From Planctomycetota bacterium (GTDB lineage Bacteria; Planctomycetota; SZUA-567; JAKLDR01): a stretch of DNA of 35,818 nt. The stretch is from NCBI GenBank assembly GCA_022703445.1, contig JAKLDR010000039.1:1-35818 (forward strand), read 5' to 3'. The position numbers were made by a program, and so were the translations under genes. Below, in pieces: positions 7,099-15,149 of the stretch (position 1 is the first letter of the stretch; the number at the start of each line of letters is the position of its first letter). Below the pieces are notes generated by a model. That model was not told the origin of the DNA. It did no database searches and saw nothing but the letters and a program-made list of their open reading frames with translations.

Positions 7099-7384
7099 GA
7101 TGCGGCCTGCGTGGGCCAACCCGGGAAGGGCGACGGGCGGGGCAATTCCTGTAGACAGAAAAGCGCGAAGCCGCCGGAGCAAGCGCGGATTCTTGTATAC
7201 AGGAATTCGGGCCCGGAGAGGCAGGCCGGCGGGCAGCGTGCAGACCAAGGTGCTGTCCTGCCGAGTGCCGGTGGACGTAGCCCGCGCCGTAGCGGCTGAG
7301 GCCGCGGGCTCAGGCATGTCGATATCGGCGCTTCTGGCCAGCCAATTGCGCCGGGGACGGCCCTTCTGGTGGGCTCCGGGTTAA
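7088..7384 (+). CDS. Ribbon-helix-helix (CopG/Arc-like) protein (98 aa)
   Basis: I start at ATG 7088, inside the end of the upstream gene, because CGGAGGGG lies 7 bases before it. The N-terminal half is very basic (DRKARSRRSKRG, RARRGRPAG). Residues about 53-90 match the ribbon-helix-helix pattern: a short strand KVLSCRVP, a first helix VARAVAAEAAGSG and a second helix SISALLASQL. RHH proteins act as dimeric repressors or DNA organisers, often autoregulated. A near-perfect inverted repeat lies inside this very gene (7144-7207). No toxin gene is evident next to it, so I do not call it an antitoxin. Confidence 0.6.
   Translation: MALEMRPAWANPGRATGGAIPVDRKARSRRSKRGFLYTGIRARRGRPAGSVQTKVLSCRVPVDVARAVAAEAAGSGMSISALLASQLRRGRPFWWAPG
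7144..7207. repeat. 14-bp inverted repeat inside the RHH gene
   Basis: AATTCCTGTAGACA at 7144-7157 and TGTATACAGGAATT at 7194-7207 are inverted copies matching at 13 of 14 positions, separated by 36 bases. AAGCGCG occurs twice between them, 20 bases apart. Arms separated by a few helical turns just upstream of the integrase could be an operator for the RHH protein, or an attachment-site arm for the serine integrase. Neither is proven. Confidence 0.45.
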
Positions 7385-7454
7385 GTCTTGGGTCTGTTCT
7401 TTCCGGGGCGATTGGATCCAGGGATGTGCAGGTAACCCAAGCCGGAGAACGCCC

Positions 7455-7754
7455 ATGATCTTCGCACATGCCGACGAAAAGAGAGACGCTCAGAATCAGC
7501 AGAAGGGACTTGCTTCCGGGGCGCCGGGAGCGCTCATGGGGGCTCAGGAGGGCAAAGAGTCGTGCACATTGTGCATCGAGCGGGTGGTGATGACGCGCTC
7601 GGACCGGCCGCCGGAGCCCGGCGGACGGGAAGCGCTGGAGAGGCTCTTGGCGCGCTTGATGGTGCGGGCGTATCTGCGCCAGGCGGCCGAGGTAAGTGAG
7701 GGCAAAACGGTGGAGGCTGAACCGGTCGCGGTCGGTTCGGAGGAGGTAGGCTGA
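7455..7754 (+). CDS. Small protein upstream of the integrase (99 aa), unknown
   Basis: The ATG at 7455 follows GGAGA by 7 bases. An internal start at 7590 would leave a 54-residue protein that keeps the better conserved-looking part (REALERLLARLMVRAYLRQA, a long amphipathic helix). CTLC lies near residues 37-40. The stop overlaps the integrase ATG as TGATG, so expression is coupled. Short helical proteins of this kind often precede large serine recombinases in phages and could be an accessory or recombination directionality factor. That role is speculation from position alone. Confidence 0.5.
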   Translation: MIFAHADEKRDAQNQQKGLASGAPGALMGAQEGKESCTLCIERVVMTRSDRPPEPGGREALERLLARLMVRAYLRQAAEVSEGKTVEAEPVAVGSEEVG

Positions 7755-9676
7755 TGGTCACCAACGTGAAGCTGGCGGCGGCGTACCTGCGCAAGTCCAC
7801 GGAGGAGGATGATCGGCAGATCGAGTCCTTCGCCGGCCAGCAGCGGGAGATCGAGCGCTACGCCGAAGCCCAGGGCTACGCCATCGTCAAGTGGTATCGG
7901 GAGGCCTACACCGGGACGGAGACCAAGCGCCGGAAGGTGTTCCTCGAGATGCTTTCCGATGCGCAGACGAAGTCGTTGAACTTCTCCTACATCATCTGCT
8001 ATGACATCTCCCGTTTCGGGCGGCTGGACAACGACGAGGCCGGGTACTGGCGCCACGAGTTCCGCAAGCACGGCGTGGAGGTGGTCTACGCCGTGGAGAA
8101 CCTCCAGGGCGACGACACCGACGACCTGATCGTTTCGACCAAGCAGTGGCTGGCCCGGGAGTACAGCCGGAAGATCGGCGAGTATGTCTGCCGGAACATC
8201 GTAAGCCGGTCCGGGGACGCCAAGGAGCGGGCCCGGGCCTTCAACATCGGCCGGGCGGCGCCGTTCGGCTATGACACGCTCTACCTCGACAAGGACGGCA
8301 AGCCGCACACCATAGTCAGGCAGATGGCCGACCGGTCGAAGGAGATCTTCAGCGCCGAGGGGCAGTTGCTCCGGACGCTGCCGGCCGGGACGCGCTTCCA
8401 GAAGGCCGACACCGACCTGATGGCGCTGGTGCCTTCGCTGCCTGAGCGGGTGGAGGCGGTGCGGCGCATCTTCCATCTCTACGTGGATGAGAACCTCGGC
8501 CAGTTCTCCATCGTCAACCGCCTGAACGCGGAGCTGAAGAAGGGCCTGGGATGCCCGCCGACCAGGGGCGGGCAATGGTCCATCGGCTCGGTGCAGGAGA
8601 TCCTCAAGAATGGGCACTACGCTGGCGACACCGTCTTCAACCGCCGGTCGATGGGGAAGTTCTTCAAGCTGACCCAAGGAGAGAAGGGCGTGGAGGCCGA
8701 GCGGCTGCCCAAGAGCTTGCCGACGGTCATCCGCCGCAATCCCAAGGCCGACTGGATAGTCATTCCCGGCACCCACGAGCCGCTGGTTTCCCGGGAGACC
8801 TTTGACGCAGCCATCGCCAAGCGACGGATACGCCACACGGACAGCTCCCAATCCCGGACGTCGCTACGCTCCAAGTACCTCTTCTCCGGGAAGCTGGTCT
8901 GCGCCGAGTGCGGGTTCCGCTACCAGGGTGTGACCAAGCGCAAGAAGGACTGGTCAAAGGAGGGCTACATCTGCGGCGGCTACAAGCTCCGCGGCAAACA
9001 TACCTGCCAGGAGCACTTCCTGCCGTCGGAGATCATCGAGCCGGCGGTCTTTAATGCGCTCGAGGCCGAGGTCATGACGCTGGACCTCTCAGGCGCCGTC
9101 GGGAAGGCCGGCAAGGCCCTGGCCGGCGCGCCGGCTGCAGCCAAACGCCACAAGGAGGACGTCACCCGGGAACTGGCCAAGGTCGAGGAGCGCCTGGAGA
9201 CCTTGGTGGACTGCATCACGCCTGAGAACAAGGACATCATCACCGGGAAGATGGTGGCCCTGCGAGCCGAGCGCGACCGGCTCAAGGCCGAGCTCGGTGA
9301 CCACGCGGCCATCGAGGCCAAGGCCATCGCCAGCACCCAACTGGTCAGTCGGCTGGTGAAACTGGCCAACGACCTCAAGACCCTCTGGGACGTGGCCACC
9401 GTCACGGAGAAGCGCGAATTCCTTTCCTGCTTGACTGAATCCATCTCGATTAGTGCAAGAAGGAAAACTGCCGAAATTCGGCTCAGTTCCAACTACCTGG
9501 AACTCAAACGCATACACGACACCCAAACGGGGAAATCTTTCCTGCTTGATGGTCGGGGCGACTGGCGCTCGTTCGAACCGTTGGCCAGCGCCCTGACGCC
9601 CTTCCTGACCGCCTTCCAACCCCGGCCAGAGCCGTATCTGGCCTCCCTGCCAGAACTTACGAAGACCGCCGGCTGA
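7754..9676 (+). CDS. Large serine recombinase / site-specific integrase (640 aa)
   Basis: This enzyme integrates and excises the element by serine recombination between attachment sites. Residues 1-150 are the resolvase catalytic domain, with nucleophile S15 in AYLRKSTEEDD, the DISRFGR motif near residue 80 and the long E helix after it. Residues about 180-365 are the recombinase domain (AAPFGYDTLY, GGQWSIGSVQEILKNGHYAG, GTHEPLVSRETFDAA). A zinc-ribbon domain follows, with CAECG near residue 382 and later C and C-x-E-H ligands up to about 423. A coiled-coil segment covers about 460-545. Length and order match phage large serine integrases. Its last 20 bases overlap the convergent response-regulator gene. 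Start: the only ATG close to GGAGG, and translationally coupled. Confidence 0.92.
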   Translation: MVTNVKLAAAYLRKSTEEDDRQIESFAGQQREIERYAEAQGYAIVKWYREAYTGTETKRRKVFLEMLSDAQTKSLNFSYIICYDISRFGRLDNDEAGYWRHEFRKHGVEVVYAVENLQGDDTDDLIVSTKQWLAREYSRKIGEYVCRNIVSRSGDAKERARAFNIGRAAPFGYDTLYLDKDGKPHTIVRQMADRSKEIFSAEGQLLRTLPAGTRFQKADTDLMALVPSLPERVEAVRRIFHLYVDENLGQFSIVNRLNAELKKGLGCPPTRGGQWSIGSVQEILKNGHYAGDTVFNRRSMGKFFKLTQGEKGVEAERLPKSLPTVIRRNPKADWIVIPGTHEPLVSRETFDAAIAKRRIRHTDSSQSRTSLRSKYLFSGKLVCAECGFRYQGVTKRKKDWSKEGYICGGYKLRGKHTCQEHFLPSEIIEPAVFNALEAEVMTLDLSGAVGKAGKALAGAPAAAKRHKEDVTRELAKVEERLETLVDCITPENKDIITGKMVALRAERDRLKAELGDHAAIEAKAIASTQLVSRLVKLANDLKTLWDVATVTEKREFLSCLTESISISARRKTAEIRLSSNYLELKRIHDTQTGKSFLLDGRGDWRSFEPLASALTPFLTAFQPRPEPYLASLPELTKTAG

Positions 9677-10799
9677 CCGCCAACGCTCGCAGCCGGTAGA
9701 AGCCGGGGTGCGGCGCGCGCACGTATTCTACCCGGCCGCCCTTCACTAGCTCGGCCAAATCCCGCTTGGCCGTCTTCTCCGAAACGTGAAACTTGCGCTC
9801 CAGGGCGTCCCGCCGGAGCGTGGCCCCGCTCCTCATCTGCTCAAGGGCCCATGTCTGCCGCTCGTTTGCAGGGACATCGAGGACACCAGGGCCAATCGAA
9901 GGGACATTGCTGATGTCCCCGGGGTCATCGGAGGGACATTTCGGAGGGACATCGGCCGTGGCCACAGGGACATTCGCGGGGACATCACCATGTGCAGAGC
10001 GGCCGTCCTTGACCGTGATCCAGTCGTTCAGGTGGTAACCCTGCTGATCGGTGACCAAGACATCCTCGTCCTGGCACTCGACGTTCCGTTCCTTGAGCAG
10101 GCGCGTCTTGATGTTTTGCCGGATGGTCCTGGCGCAGCCCGTGACCGTCCCAACGTTGCCCTTGGCTCCGATGGCATCGGCCAGCTTCCGTGCTGAGCGC
10201 CGCACGTAACGGCTGCGGTCGTCACGCTGCCGCAGTTCCTGGAGCATCCGTATCGACTGCTCCGTGCCCTTGTCGCTGATGATGATGACGCCGCAGAGTT
10301 CCACGCGGCCGGGGTAGAAGACCATCTCGCCGCCTTTGAACGGCTGCGGCTTCCCGCTGCTGGATGGGGCCGCGGGCTTCCCCACGGAATGATGCGTCTT
10401 TGCCCGGCCAGCCAAAGCCTCCCGTATCTTTCTGTCCAGCGTATCGACGAACGGCTTTGTGAAGAAGTGCGCCGCACCCATCCTCATGACCTCTACAGCC
10501 AGGTCCGGCCCCTCATTGCCGTAGCTCGTCATTACCAGGACCGGCACGTCCTCCATGCCGGGCGTTTGCTGGATCTCGGAAAGCAGGTTCTTGCCGTTTT
10601 CGATGCGGGTGAGCCCTCCCGGCCTCACTGGGATACGCAGGTCGAGGAGCACGTAGGCGTACTTCCCTGGCCCCAGAAGCTTCCTCGCCGCCTCCTGGTC
10701 CTGGGCCGCATCGTAGGCGTGACCCATCGAGTCGAGTATCTGGCCGGCCGTCCGAATGATCTCCTCATCGTCGTCGATCACCAGCGCCCGGATGGTCAT
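9657..10799 (-). CDS. Response regulator: receiver domain plus C-terminal winged helix (380 aa)
   Basis: Residues 1-130 are a receiver domain: acidic pocket in VIDDDEE, phospho-acceptor D53 in YVLLDLRIP, switch Thr in VLVMTSYG and Lys in FFTKPF. Residues about 155-260 form a second domain (VELCGVIIISDKG, then a Lys/Arg-rich helix and QGYHLNDWITV) that looks like a helix-turn-helix output domain. A Pro/Asp/Val-rich linker with repeated DVP words covers about 265-320. The last 55 residues are a DeoR-like winged helix (LRRDALERKFHVSEKTAKRD). It is the final gene of a three-gene operon: its ATG overlaps the kinase stop by 4 bases (ATGA). It likely turns the kinase signal into transcription control; targets are unknown. 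Its stop lies inside the integrase 3' end. Confidence 0.85.
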   Translation of the reverse strand: MTIRALVIDDDEEIIRTAGQILDSMGHAYDAAQDQEAARKLLGPGKYAYVLLDLRIPVRPGGLTRIENGKNLLSEIQQTPGMEDVPVLVMTSYGNEGPDLAVEVMRMGAAHFFTKPFVDTLDRKIREALAGRAKTHHSVGKPAAPSSSGKPQPFKGGEMVFYPGRVELCGVIIISDKGTEQSIRMLQELRQRDDRSRYVRRSARKLADAIGAKGNVGTVTGCARTIRQNIKTRLLKERNVECQDEDVLVTDQQGYHLNDWITVKDGRSAHGDVPANVPVATADVPPKCPSDDPGDISNVPSIGPGVLDVPANERQTWALEQMRSGATLRRDALERKFHVSEKTAKRDLAELVKGGRVEYVRAPHPGFYRLRALAVSRRSS

Positions 10800-11950
10800 G
10801 CCCCGTCCTCTTGCTCCACCGGCAGCGTGATGGTCACCGTGGTGCCCGTCCCGACCGCGCTCTCGATGGCGATGGTCCCTCCGTGCGCAGCAACGTATCT
10901 GTGGGCCAGGGGGAGGCCGAAGCCCGTCCCCTGGCTCTTGCTCGTTCGACCGGGTACGAAGTCCCGGATGTCCCGAAGGTCTTCCGGGGCCATTCCGGGG
11001 CCATTGTCGCCAATGACGACCTGGACTTCGGTTTCGCCTGCTGAACGCACCTCAATGCTTATCCGCTTGGCCCTGCTCTTGTCGGCATTGGCATCGAAGG
11101 ACTCATAGGCATTCTTGAGGGCGTTGGCCACGGCAACCACGATCTGGTGCCGGGTAACCTCCGCAGTCAGATTCTCCGGAACACTGACATCCAGCGCCAC
11201 GGCGTCCGTGTCGCGTCCTTTGGCCTTGAGGTTCTCCAAGACGGCGTTCTTCGCCTCGACAACGATGTCCAGCAAGCGCTCGCGCCTGCGCTCCGCGGGC
11301 GTCTGACGCGAATAGGCCCGCATATCATCCATCAGCCGCTCAAGGAACGCCATTCGCTCTTTCATCTTGCCCAGCGTCACGCTCTCGGCATCGGGGTCGC
11401 GTTGTCCCGCGGCTGCTCGTCGCAGCAGCGTGTTCACATCCGCCTTGAGCGGCGTCATGATGCGGCTCATCTCATGGAGGGTTTCGCCCACGAGGACATC
11501 GTAGAGCCGCTCGGCCATCCGCCGGGCCTTGTCTGCGGCCAACTGCCCGTGAACCTCCTCAATGGCCTTGTACTGCGTCTGTACATGGTCGAGGCCGCGC
11601 CGCTTGCGCTGGGTTTCCCGTTCCCCTTTGCGCCGGCGGCTCAAGGCCCGTTCCACAGAGTTGCGGACAAAGGCGTTGCTGTCCTCGGCCAGCTTGGCGG
11701 CCAGCTTGGCGAAATGCTCGCCGGGGGCCAGCGGGAGCAGGTCGGCGACGTCCTTGCGGACCTCCCACTTGGCGTCCTCGGCCAGGAGGTAGGCCAGCGC
11801 CAGCGCCGTATCCACGTGCTCGCCGGCCTCCAGTGCCTGGCTCGCGGCCTGGGCCACTTCCCGCCGTTCCGGCCAGGAAATGGCCTCCCGCCCGGCCTGC
11901 AGCTTGGCCAGCGCCTTCTTCAGCTCGGAGCCCAGAGCCTTGCCGGTCAT
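10796..11950 (-). CDS. Histidine kinase with N-terminal HEAT-like repeats (384 aa)
   Basis: There is no signal peptide or membrane segment, so this is a cytoplasmic kinase. Residues about 25-105 are HEAT/armadillo-like helices (ALAYLLAEDAKWEVRKDVAD, then DSNAFVRNSVERAL), followed by a charged helical linker. The phospho-acceptor is probably H159 in TLHEMSRIMTPL, a HisKA-type H-E-x(6)-P box. The ATPase domain has an N box (VANALKNAYESF, 275-286), a G1 box (GDNGPGM, 314-320) and a G2 box (GTGFGLPLAH, 341-350). It overlaps the upstream ATPase gene and the downstream regulator gene by 4 bases each. The HEAT helices probably read a partner protein, most simply the SMC-like ATPase made from the same transcript. 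Confidence 0.87.
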   Translation of the reverse strand: MTGKALGSELKKALAKLQAGREAISWPERREVAQAASQALEAGEHVDTALALAYLLAEDAKWEVRKDVADLLPLAPGEHFAKLAAKLAEDSNAFVRNSVERALSRRRKGERETQRKRRGLDHVQTQYKAIEEVHGQLAADKARRMAERLYDVLVGETLHEMSRIMTPLKADVNTLLRRAAAGQRDPDAESVTLGKMKERMAFLERLMDDMRAYSRQTPAERRRERLLDIVVEAKNAVLENLKAKGRDTDAVALDVSVPENLTAEVTRHQIVVAVANALKNAYESFDANADKSRAKRISIEVRSAGETEVQVVIGDNGPGMAPEDLRDIRDFVPGRTSKSQGTGFGLPLAHRYVAAHGGTIAIESAVGTGTTVTITLPVEQEDGA

Positions 11951-13845
11951 CGGCGGCTATATCTCTCCTGGCGCTGCCGGAATGCCTTCTCCCCGCCCTC
12001 CAGCAGCGTGATTATCTCGTTCCTGCAGTCGTCCACCCCGCCCGACTTCGTCACCTTGCCCGACTCGCCGTCGGACTCCAGCACGAACACCTTCTCCGCA
12101 TCCCCCAACACCGGGATGTTCGGATTGTGGGTCACGAAGATCATCTGCCGGTTCCGCTTCACCTCCTGGATGCGCGTTACGATTGTCTCGAAGATGAAGC
12201 GGTTGTCCAGGTTGTCTTCGGGCTGGTCGACAAGAAGAGGATTGCCGCTGTCCAGGAGCAATATGGGCAGAATGGTCGTGCACTTCTGGCCGGTGGACAG
12301 CGACAGCGAGTCCTTGTAGCCCCCGCCGTCCTCCCGCAGCTCTATCTTCGGCTGGTCCGTCATCTCCACGACTTCAAGCTCGTGAAGCAGCTCTGGGCTT
12401 GACAAGGCTACCAGCACCTTCTGCGCCTGCTCCGGCCTCAAGTTGGCCTTCTCGGCCAGGAGTTCGGCGTCCCTCGTCTGGACAAGGTGCGCCAGTTCCG
12501 GCGGGGCCAGGGAATCGAGTATCTTGGGCGCTATCACCGCCGGCTTCAGACCCTTTCCCGCAAGCGCCTCCTCGATCAGTTCGCCGTAGCGCTCGGGGTT
12601 GCCGTACTGCAGGATGCTCACCTTGATGGTCGGCGACAGCTTCCCGTTTATCTCGTCCGCCACGGCCTTGCGGAGCTTGAACCGCTCGTCCCGAAGCTCG
12701 GACAGCCTGCCCATCAGCTCTGTCCGCTTCTCCCGGAGCTTGGCCAGCTTCTGGGCGGCATCGTCCTTCTGCCGCTGCTTGAGCAGGAGGTCGTTCCTGA
12801 CCCGGTCCAGACGATTGCGCTCGGCCGCCTGGCCCTGCGCCTCCTGGTGCTTCTCTATCAGCTTGCGGAAGGCCATCTCCTGCGCCGAGTGCGCCGCTTC
12901 CAACTTGCCGGCAGCCGTCTCGATCTTGCCCTGCTCGGCCTCTATCCGGTCCAGCACCTTCTGGAGCGCAGCATCGACATCCTTGCCGCAAACCTTGAGC
13001 CCGTGGCAGACCTTCTCCAGTATCTCCTTGTTCGGCCCCTTCAGCATCTCCTCATCGCAATGCGCTCCGGCTTCCTCGCCGATGAGGCCAATATACTCCC
13101 CCACGTTCTTGGCGTATTCGGCCAGGTACTTGGACATCTCCTCCAACGCCCGCTTCTCGCGGTCGCGCAGGGCCTTGAGCTTGTGGGCCTTGTTGATGGC
13201 CTCCGCGTCGCCCCCCGCCGCCGTGGCCATGCCCTTGAGCTTCTCGGCCACGTTGGGCAAGGCGCTTAGTTCGTCGTCCAGCCCGGCAATCTGCTCCTCC
13301 AGCGGCGCTATCGCGCTGGCATTGGACTTCAACTCCATCCCCACGTGCCGAAGACCGGCCTCCACCTCGGCAATCTCGTCGGCCTTGAAGTTGTCAATCA
13401 AGCCAAGCTGCGAAAGCGAACGGTCGGCGATTATCTCCACCTCGTTCTGGCTGAAGATGTTGGCCTTGAAGACGCCCCCCGTCTTCAGCGTTATCTTCGT
13501 CGGCTTCCGGTCCTCGCCCAGGACTATAGGCGGCTCCCCGGCCGTGCGCGTCACAATGTAGTTCAAGCCATCCTTGGTCTCAATGCCCAACTCTATCCGG
13601 CCGCCTTCGAGGTTGCCCTCCACCAGCGACTCAATCCTCTTCCGAGCCGCAGCGTCCTCTGGCATGGCGTCCAGCGCATACCGGACGAACTCCAACACCG
13701 TCGTCTTCCCCGTCCCGCGCGCGCCGATGACGCAGTTCAGCCCGGGCGCAAACGAGGCCTTCAGGCCGTCAAGAAAGCCGCCGACTACCGTCAGCGACTT
13801 CAGGCGGTGGAAACGAGGCTGCGATGTCGTAGGTGATGTGCGCAT
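11947..13845 (-). CDS. SMC/Rad50-like ABC ATPase (632 aa)
   Basis: Walker A is GARGTGKTT at residues 41-49, in the N-terminal half of the ATPase head (LNCVIGARGTGKTTVLEFVR). Residues about 165-265 and 290-405 are two long coiled coils. They meet at a cysteine-bearing apex (AHCDEE, then CHGLKVC near 280-290) with no standard CxxC zinc hook. The C-terminal half of the head has the ABC signature LSTGQK near 515, Walker B LLVDQPEDNLDN near 535 and the H-loop FVTHNPN near 570. The layout matches SMC-like ATPases of defence and DNA-repair systems and the ATPase half of TrlF-type proteins. GGGAG precedes the ATG. As first gene of the operon it is the likely sensor or effector that controls the kinase. 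Confidence 0.87.
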   Translation of the reverse strand: MRTSPTTSQPRFHRLKSLTVVGGFLDGLKASFAPGLNCVIGARGTGKTTVLEFVRYALDAMPEDAAARKRIESLVEGNLEGGRIELGIETKDGLNYIVTRTAGEPPIVLGEDRKPTKITLKTGGVFKANIFSQNEVEIIADRSLSQLGLIDNFKADEIAEVEAGLRHVGMELKSNASAIAPLEEQIAGLDDELSALPNVAEKLKGMATAAGGDAEAINKAHKLKALRDREKRALEEMSKYLAEYAKNVGEYIGLIGEEAGAHCDEEMLKGPNKEILEKVCHGLKVCGKDVDAALQKVLDRIEAEQGKIETAAGKLEAAHSAQEMAFRKLIEKHQEAQGQAAERNRLDRVRNDLLLKQRQKDDAAQKLAKLREKRTELMGRLSELRDERFKLRKAVADEINGKLSPTIKVSILQYGNPERYGELIEEALAGKGLKPAVIAPKILDSLAPPELAHLVQTRDAELLAEKANLRPEQAQKVLVALSSPELLHELEVVEMTDQPKIELREDGGGYKDSLSLSTGQKCTTILPILLLDSGNPLLVDQPEDNLDNRFIFETIVTRIQEVKRNRQMIFVTHNPNIPVLGDAEKVFVLESDGESGKVTKSGGVDDCRNEIITLLEGGEKAFRQRQERYSRR

Positions 13846-14058
13846 GAGAAGCTCCCTGTCTGCGGGGCGAATGGTTGGACGCCTCCAGGACGGATTAGAT
13901 CAGCCGCTGGCTGCAAGCATCTCGGTCACTTCCACGCCGGCCCGATAAGGAGTCGCGCTGCAGCAGGGTTTGCCCAGCGCCAACATTGCATTGGAGACCC
14001 TCGGCGCTACCCAACAAGTTCCAGACAGCAGCGCCCACAACCGTGCTGAGGGTGCGAG
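13846..14058. other. Intergenic region upstream of the ATPase-kinase-regulator operon
   Basis: It holds the 5' region of the three-gene operon, with GGGAG 7 bases before its ATG. I see no convincing -10/-35 pair. A 28-codon minus-strand frame (13900-13986) ends in VEVTEMLAASG and may be the end of a lost gene or a leader peptide. GGCGCT and AGCGCC flank a 21-base loop near 14003-14035, too weak to call a terminator. Confidence 0.35.
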
Positions 14059-15138
14059 TCATTTGCTTTTCTGATTGTTTTCAAATTCATTATACAGGCT
14101 TCCTTGGGCTACGGCTTTTAGAACCTCCTGCGCCAGCATCTTCTCATCCTCTCCGACAAGGTGAATGATCCTGTTGTCATGAACGATCTGGCCGCCGCGC
14201 GCAAACGTTTCCAGGATGGCCATGCACAGCACTCTTTCAGCCGTAGGTGTTTTGACGTTTCTCACAAGTTTCGCAAAACAGGGGAGCGCCCTGTAGCCAG
14301 CTCCCTTGCAGGCCATTGCGTAAAGGGCGCTAACGACGGCATAGTGCATGCCGTCGTCGCTTGAACACGCCTCTTCAATGGCCAAGAGAACATCGCAAGC
14401 GTAAACGTGCCGCATTTCCACAAGGGTGTCCACGGCCTCCAATCGTTGGCCTAGCGGCAGCCGAACATCAAGAGCATCAACCTTCAGCTTCTCAAGACGC
14501 GTCTTAAGCCGGCTTCCACCAAGGTCCTCGGACCTATCGGTCACCCTGTCCTCAACCACAAAAGAACCGGTCGTGGTCCACTTCCCCGTCCAAACGCCGG
14601 GTATGGGCTGCATGGTCTTTCGCGTGCTAATCCCACCAGTATCATCCCTAACCGGAACATACTGTAGCATCTCTTTCGCGTCGTTCTTCAGGGTCAACGT
14701 GTAATCATACTCGCCAGGGGACCAAGGGACAAACGACGTAGACAGCCAGTTCAAAGGGACATCATGGCGAACCAACAGGAGCGGCGCTTGGTCCACCTCG
14801 TTGACCGTCCCGCGATGGCATCGAGACTCAGGATAGCTTACTTCTTCTCCGCCACCGCGCTTCTTCACCTGGATGGTAAGAACGGAGGCAATCGTTGGTG
14901 GGTTGCCCTGCAAAGGAATGACCATCGGGGCATCGCCTTGGTTGGTGAGAGTAACAGGTATCGTTGTCTTCTCCCCCACCCATCCCCCAACCGGCCCAAT
15001 ACTAATCTTCAGCATTGGCGCTGGGTTCCCGCGCTCCCGGGGAGAAGAAGAACTGTGTTCCCGGCCGCCGCGATCAACCGGTGCACATCCCCAGAGGCAG
15101 AGGAGTGCACAGGAAGCGATCTTCATCAACCGTTCCAT
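14059..15138 (-). CDS. HEAT-like repeat lipoprotein, last gene of operon B (359 aa)
   Basis: The N-terminus is a lipoprotein signal (MKIASCALLCLWGC) with the likely lipidated Cys at the end of LWGC. Tryptophan at -2 is unusual. Residues about 40-150 are a beta-rich domain resembling an immunoglobulin-like or DUF4384-type fold (GEKTTIPVTLTNQGDAP; WSPGEYDYTLTLKND). The C-terminal half (about 225-350) is made of HEAT-like helical pairs (QRLEAVDTLVEMRH; HYAVVSALYAMACKG; AERVLCMAILETFAR). The start lies 11 bases after the stop of the giant NHL gene, with AGGGGGTG as ribosome binding site. Composition is more AT-rich than the flanks, like the 3' half of that gene. By position it is a candidate partner or immunity protein of the giant protein, which is inferred. 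Confidence 0.6.
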   Translation of the reverse strand: MERLMKIASCALLCLWGCAPVDRGGREHSSSSPRERGNPAPMLKISIGPVGGWVGEKTTIPVTLTNQGDAPMVIPLQGNPPTIASVLTIQVKKRGGGEEVSYPESRCHRGTVNEVDQAPLLLVRHDVPLNWLSTSFVPWSPGEYDYTLTLKNDAKEMLQYVPVRDDTGGISTRKTMQPIPGVWTGKWTTTGSFVVEDRVTDRSEDLGGSRLKTRLEKLKVDALDVRLPLGQRLEAVDTLVEMRHVYACDVLLAIEEACSSDDGMHYAVVSALYAMACKGAGYRALPCFAKLVRNVKTPTAERVLCMAILETFARGGQIVHDNRIIHLVGEDEKMLAQEVLKAVAQGSLYNEFENNQKSK

Positions 15139-15149
15139 GAGGCACCCCC

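Noticed and set aside
7088..7384. RHH protein as antitoxin of a toxin-antitoxin pair
   Set aside because: Neither neighbour shows RelE, MazF, HicA or PIN-type features.
7544..8851. 435-codon open frame opposite the integrase
   Set aside because: The integrase on the other strand has clear catalytic and zinc motifs; the minus frame has none.
12487..13561. Long plus-strand frames opposite the SMC-like ATPase
   Set aside because: Antisense shadows of coiled-coil coding sequence; no start signals or motifs.
14003..14035. Inverted GGCGCT/AGCGCC as terminator of operon B
   Set aside because: The stem is only 6 bases with a 21-base loop and no T tract.
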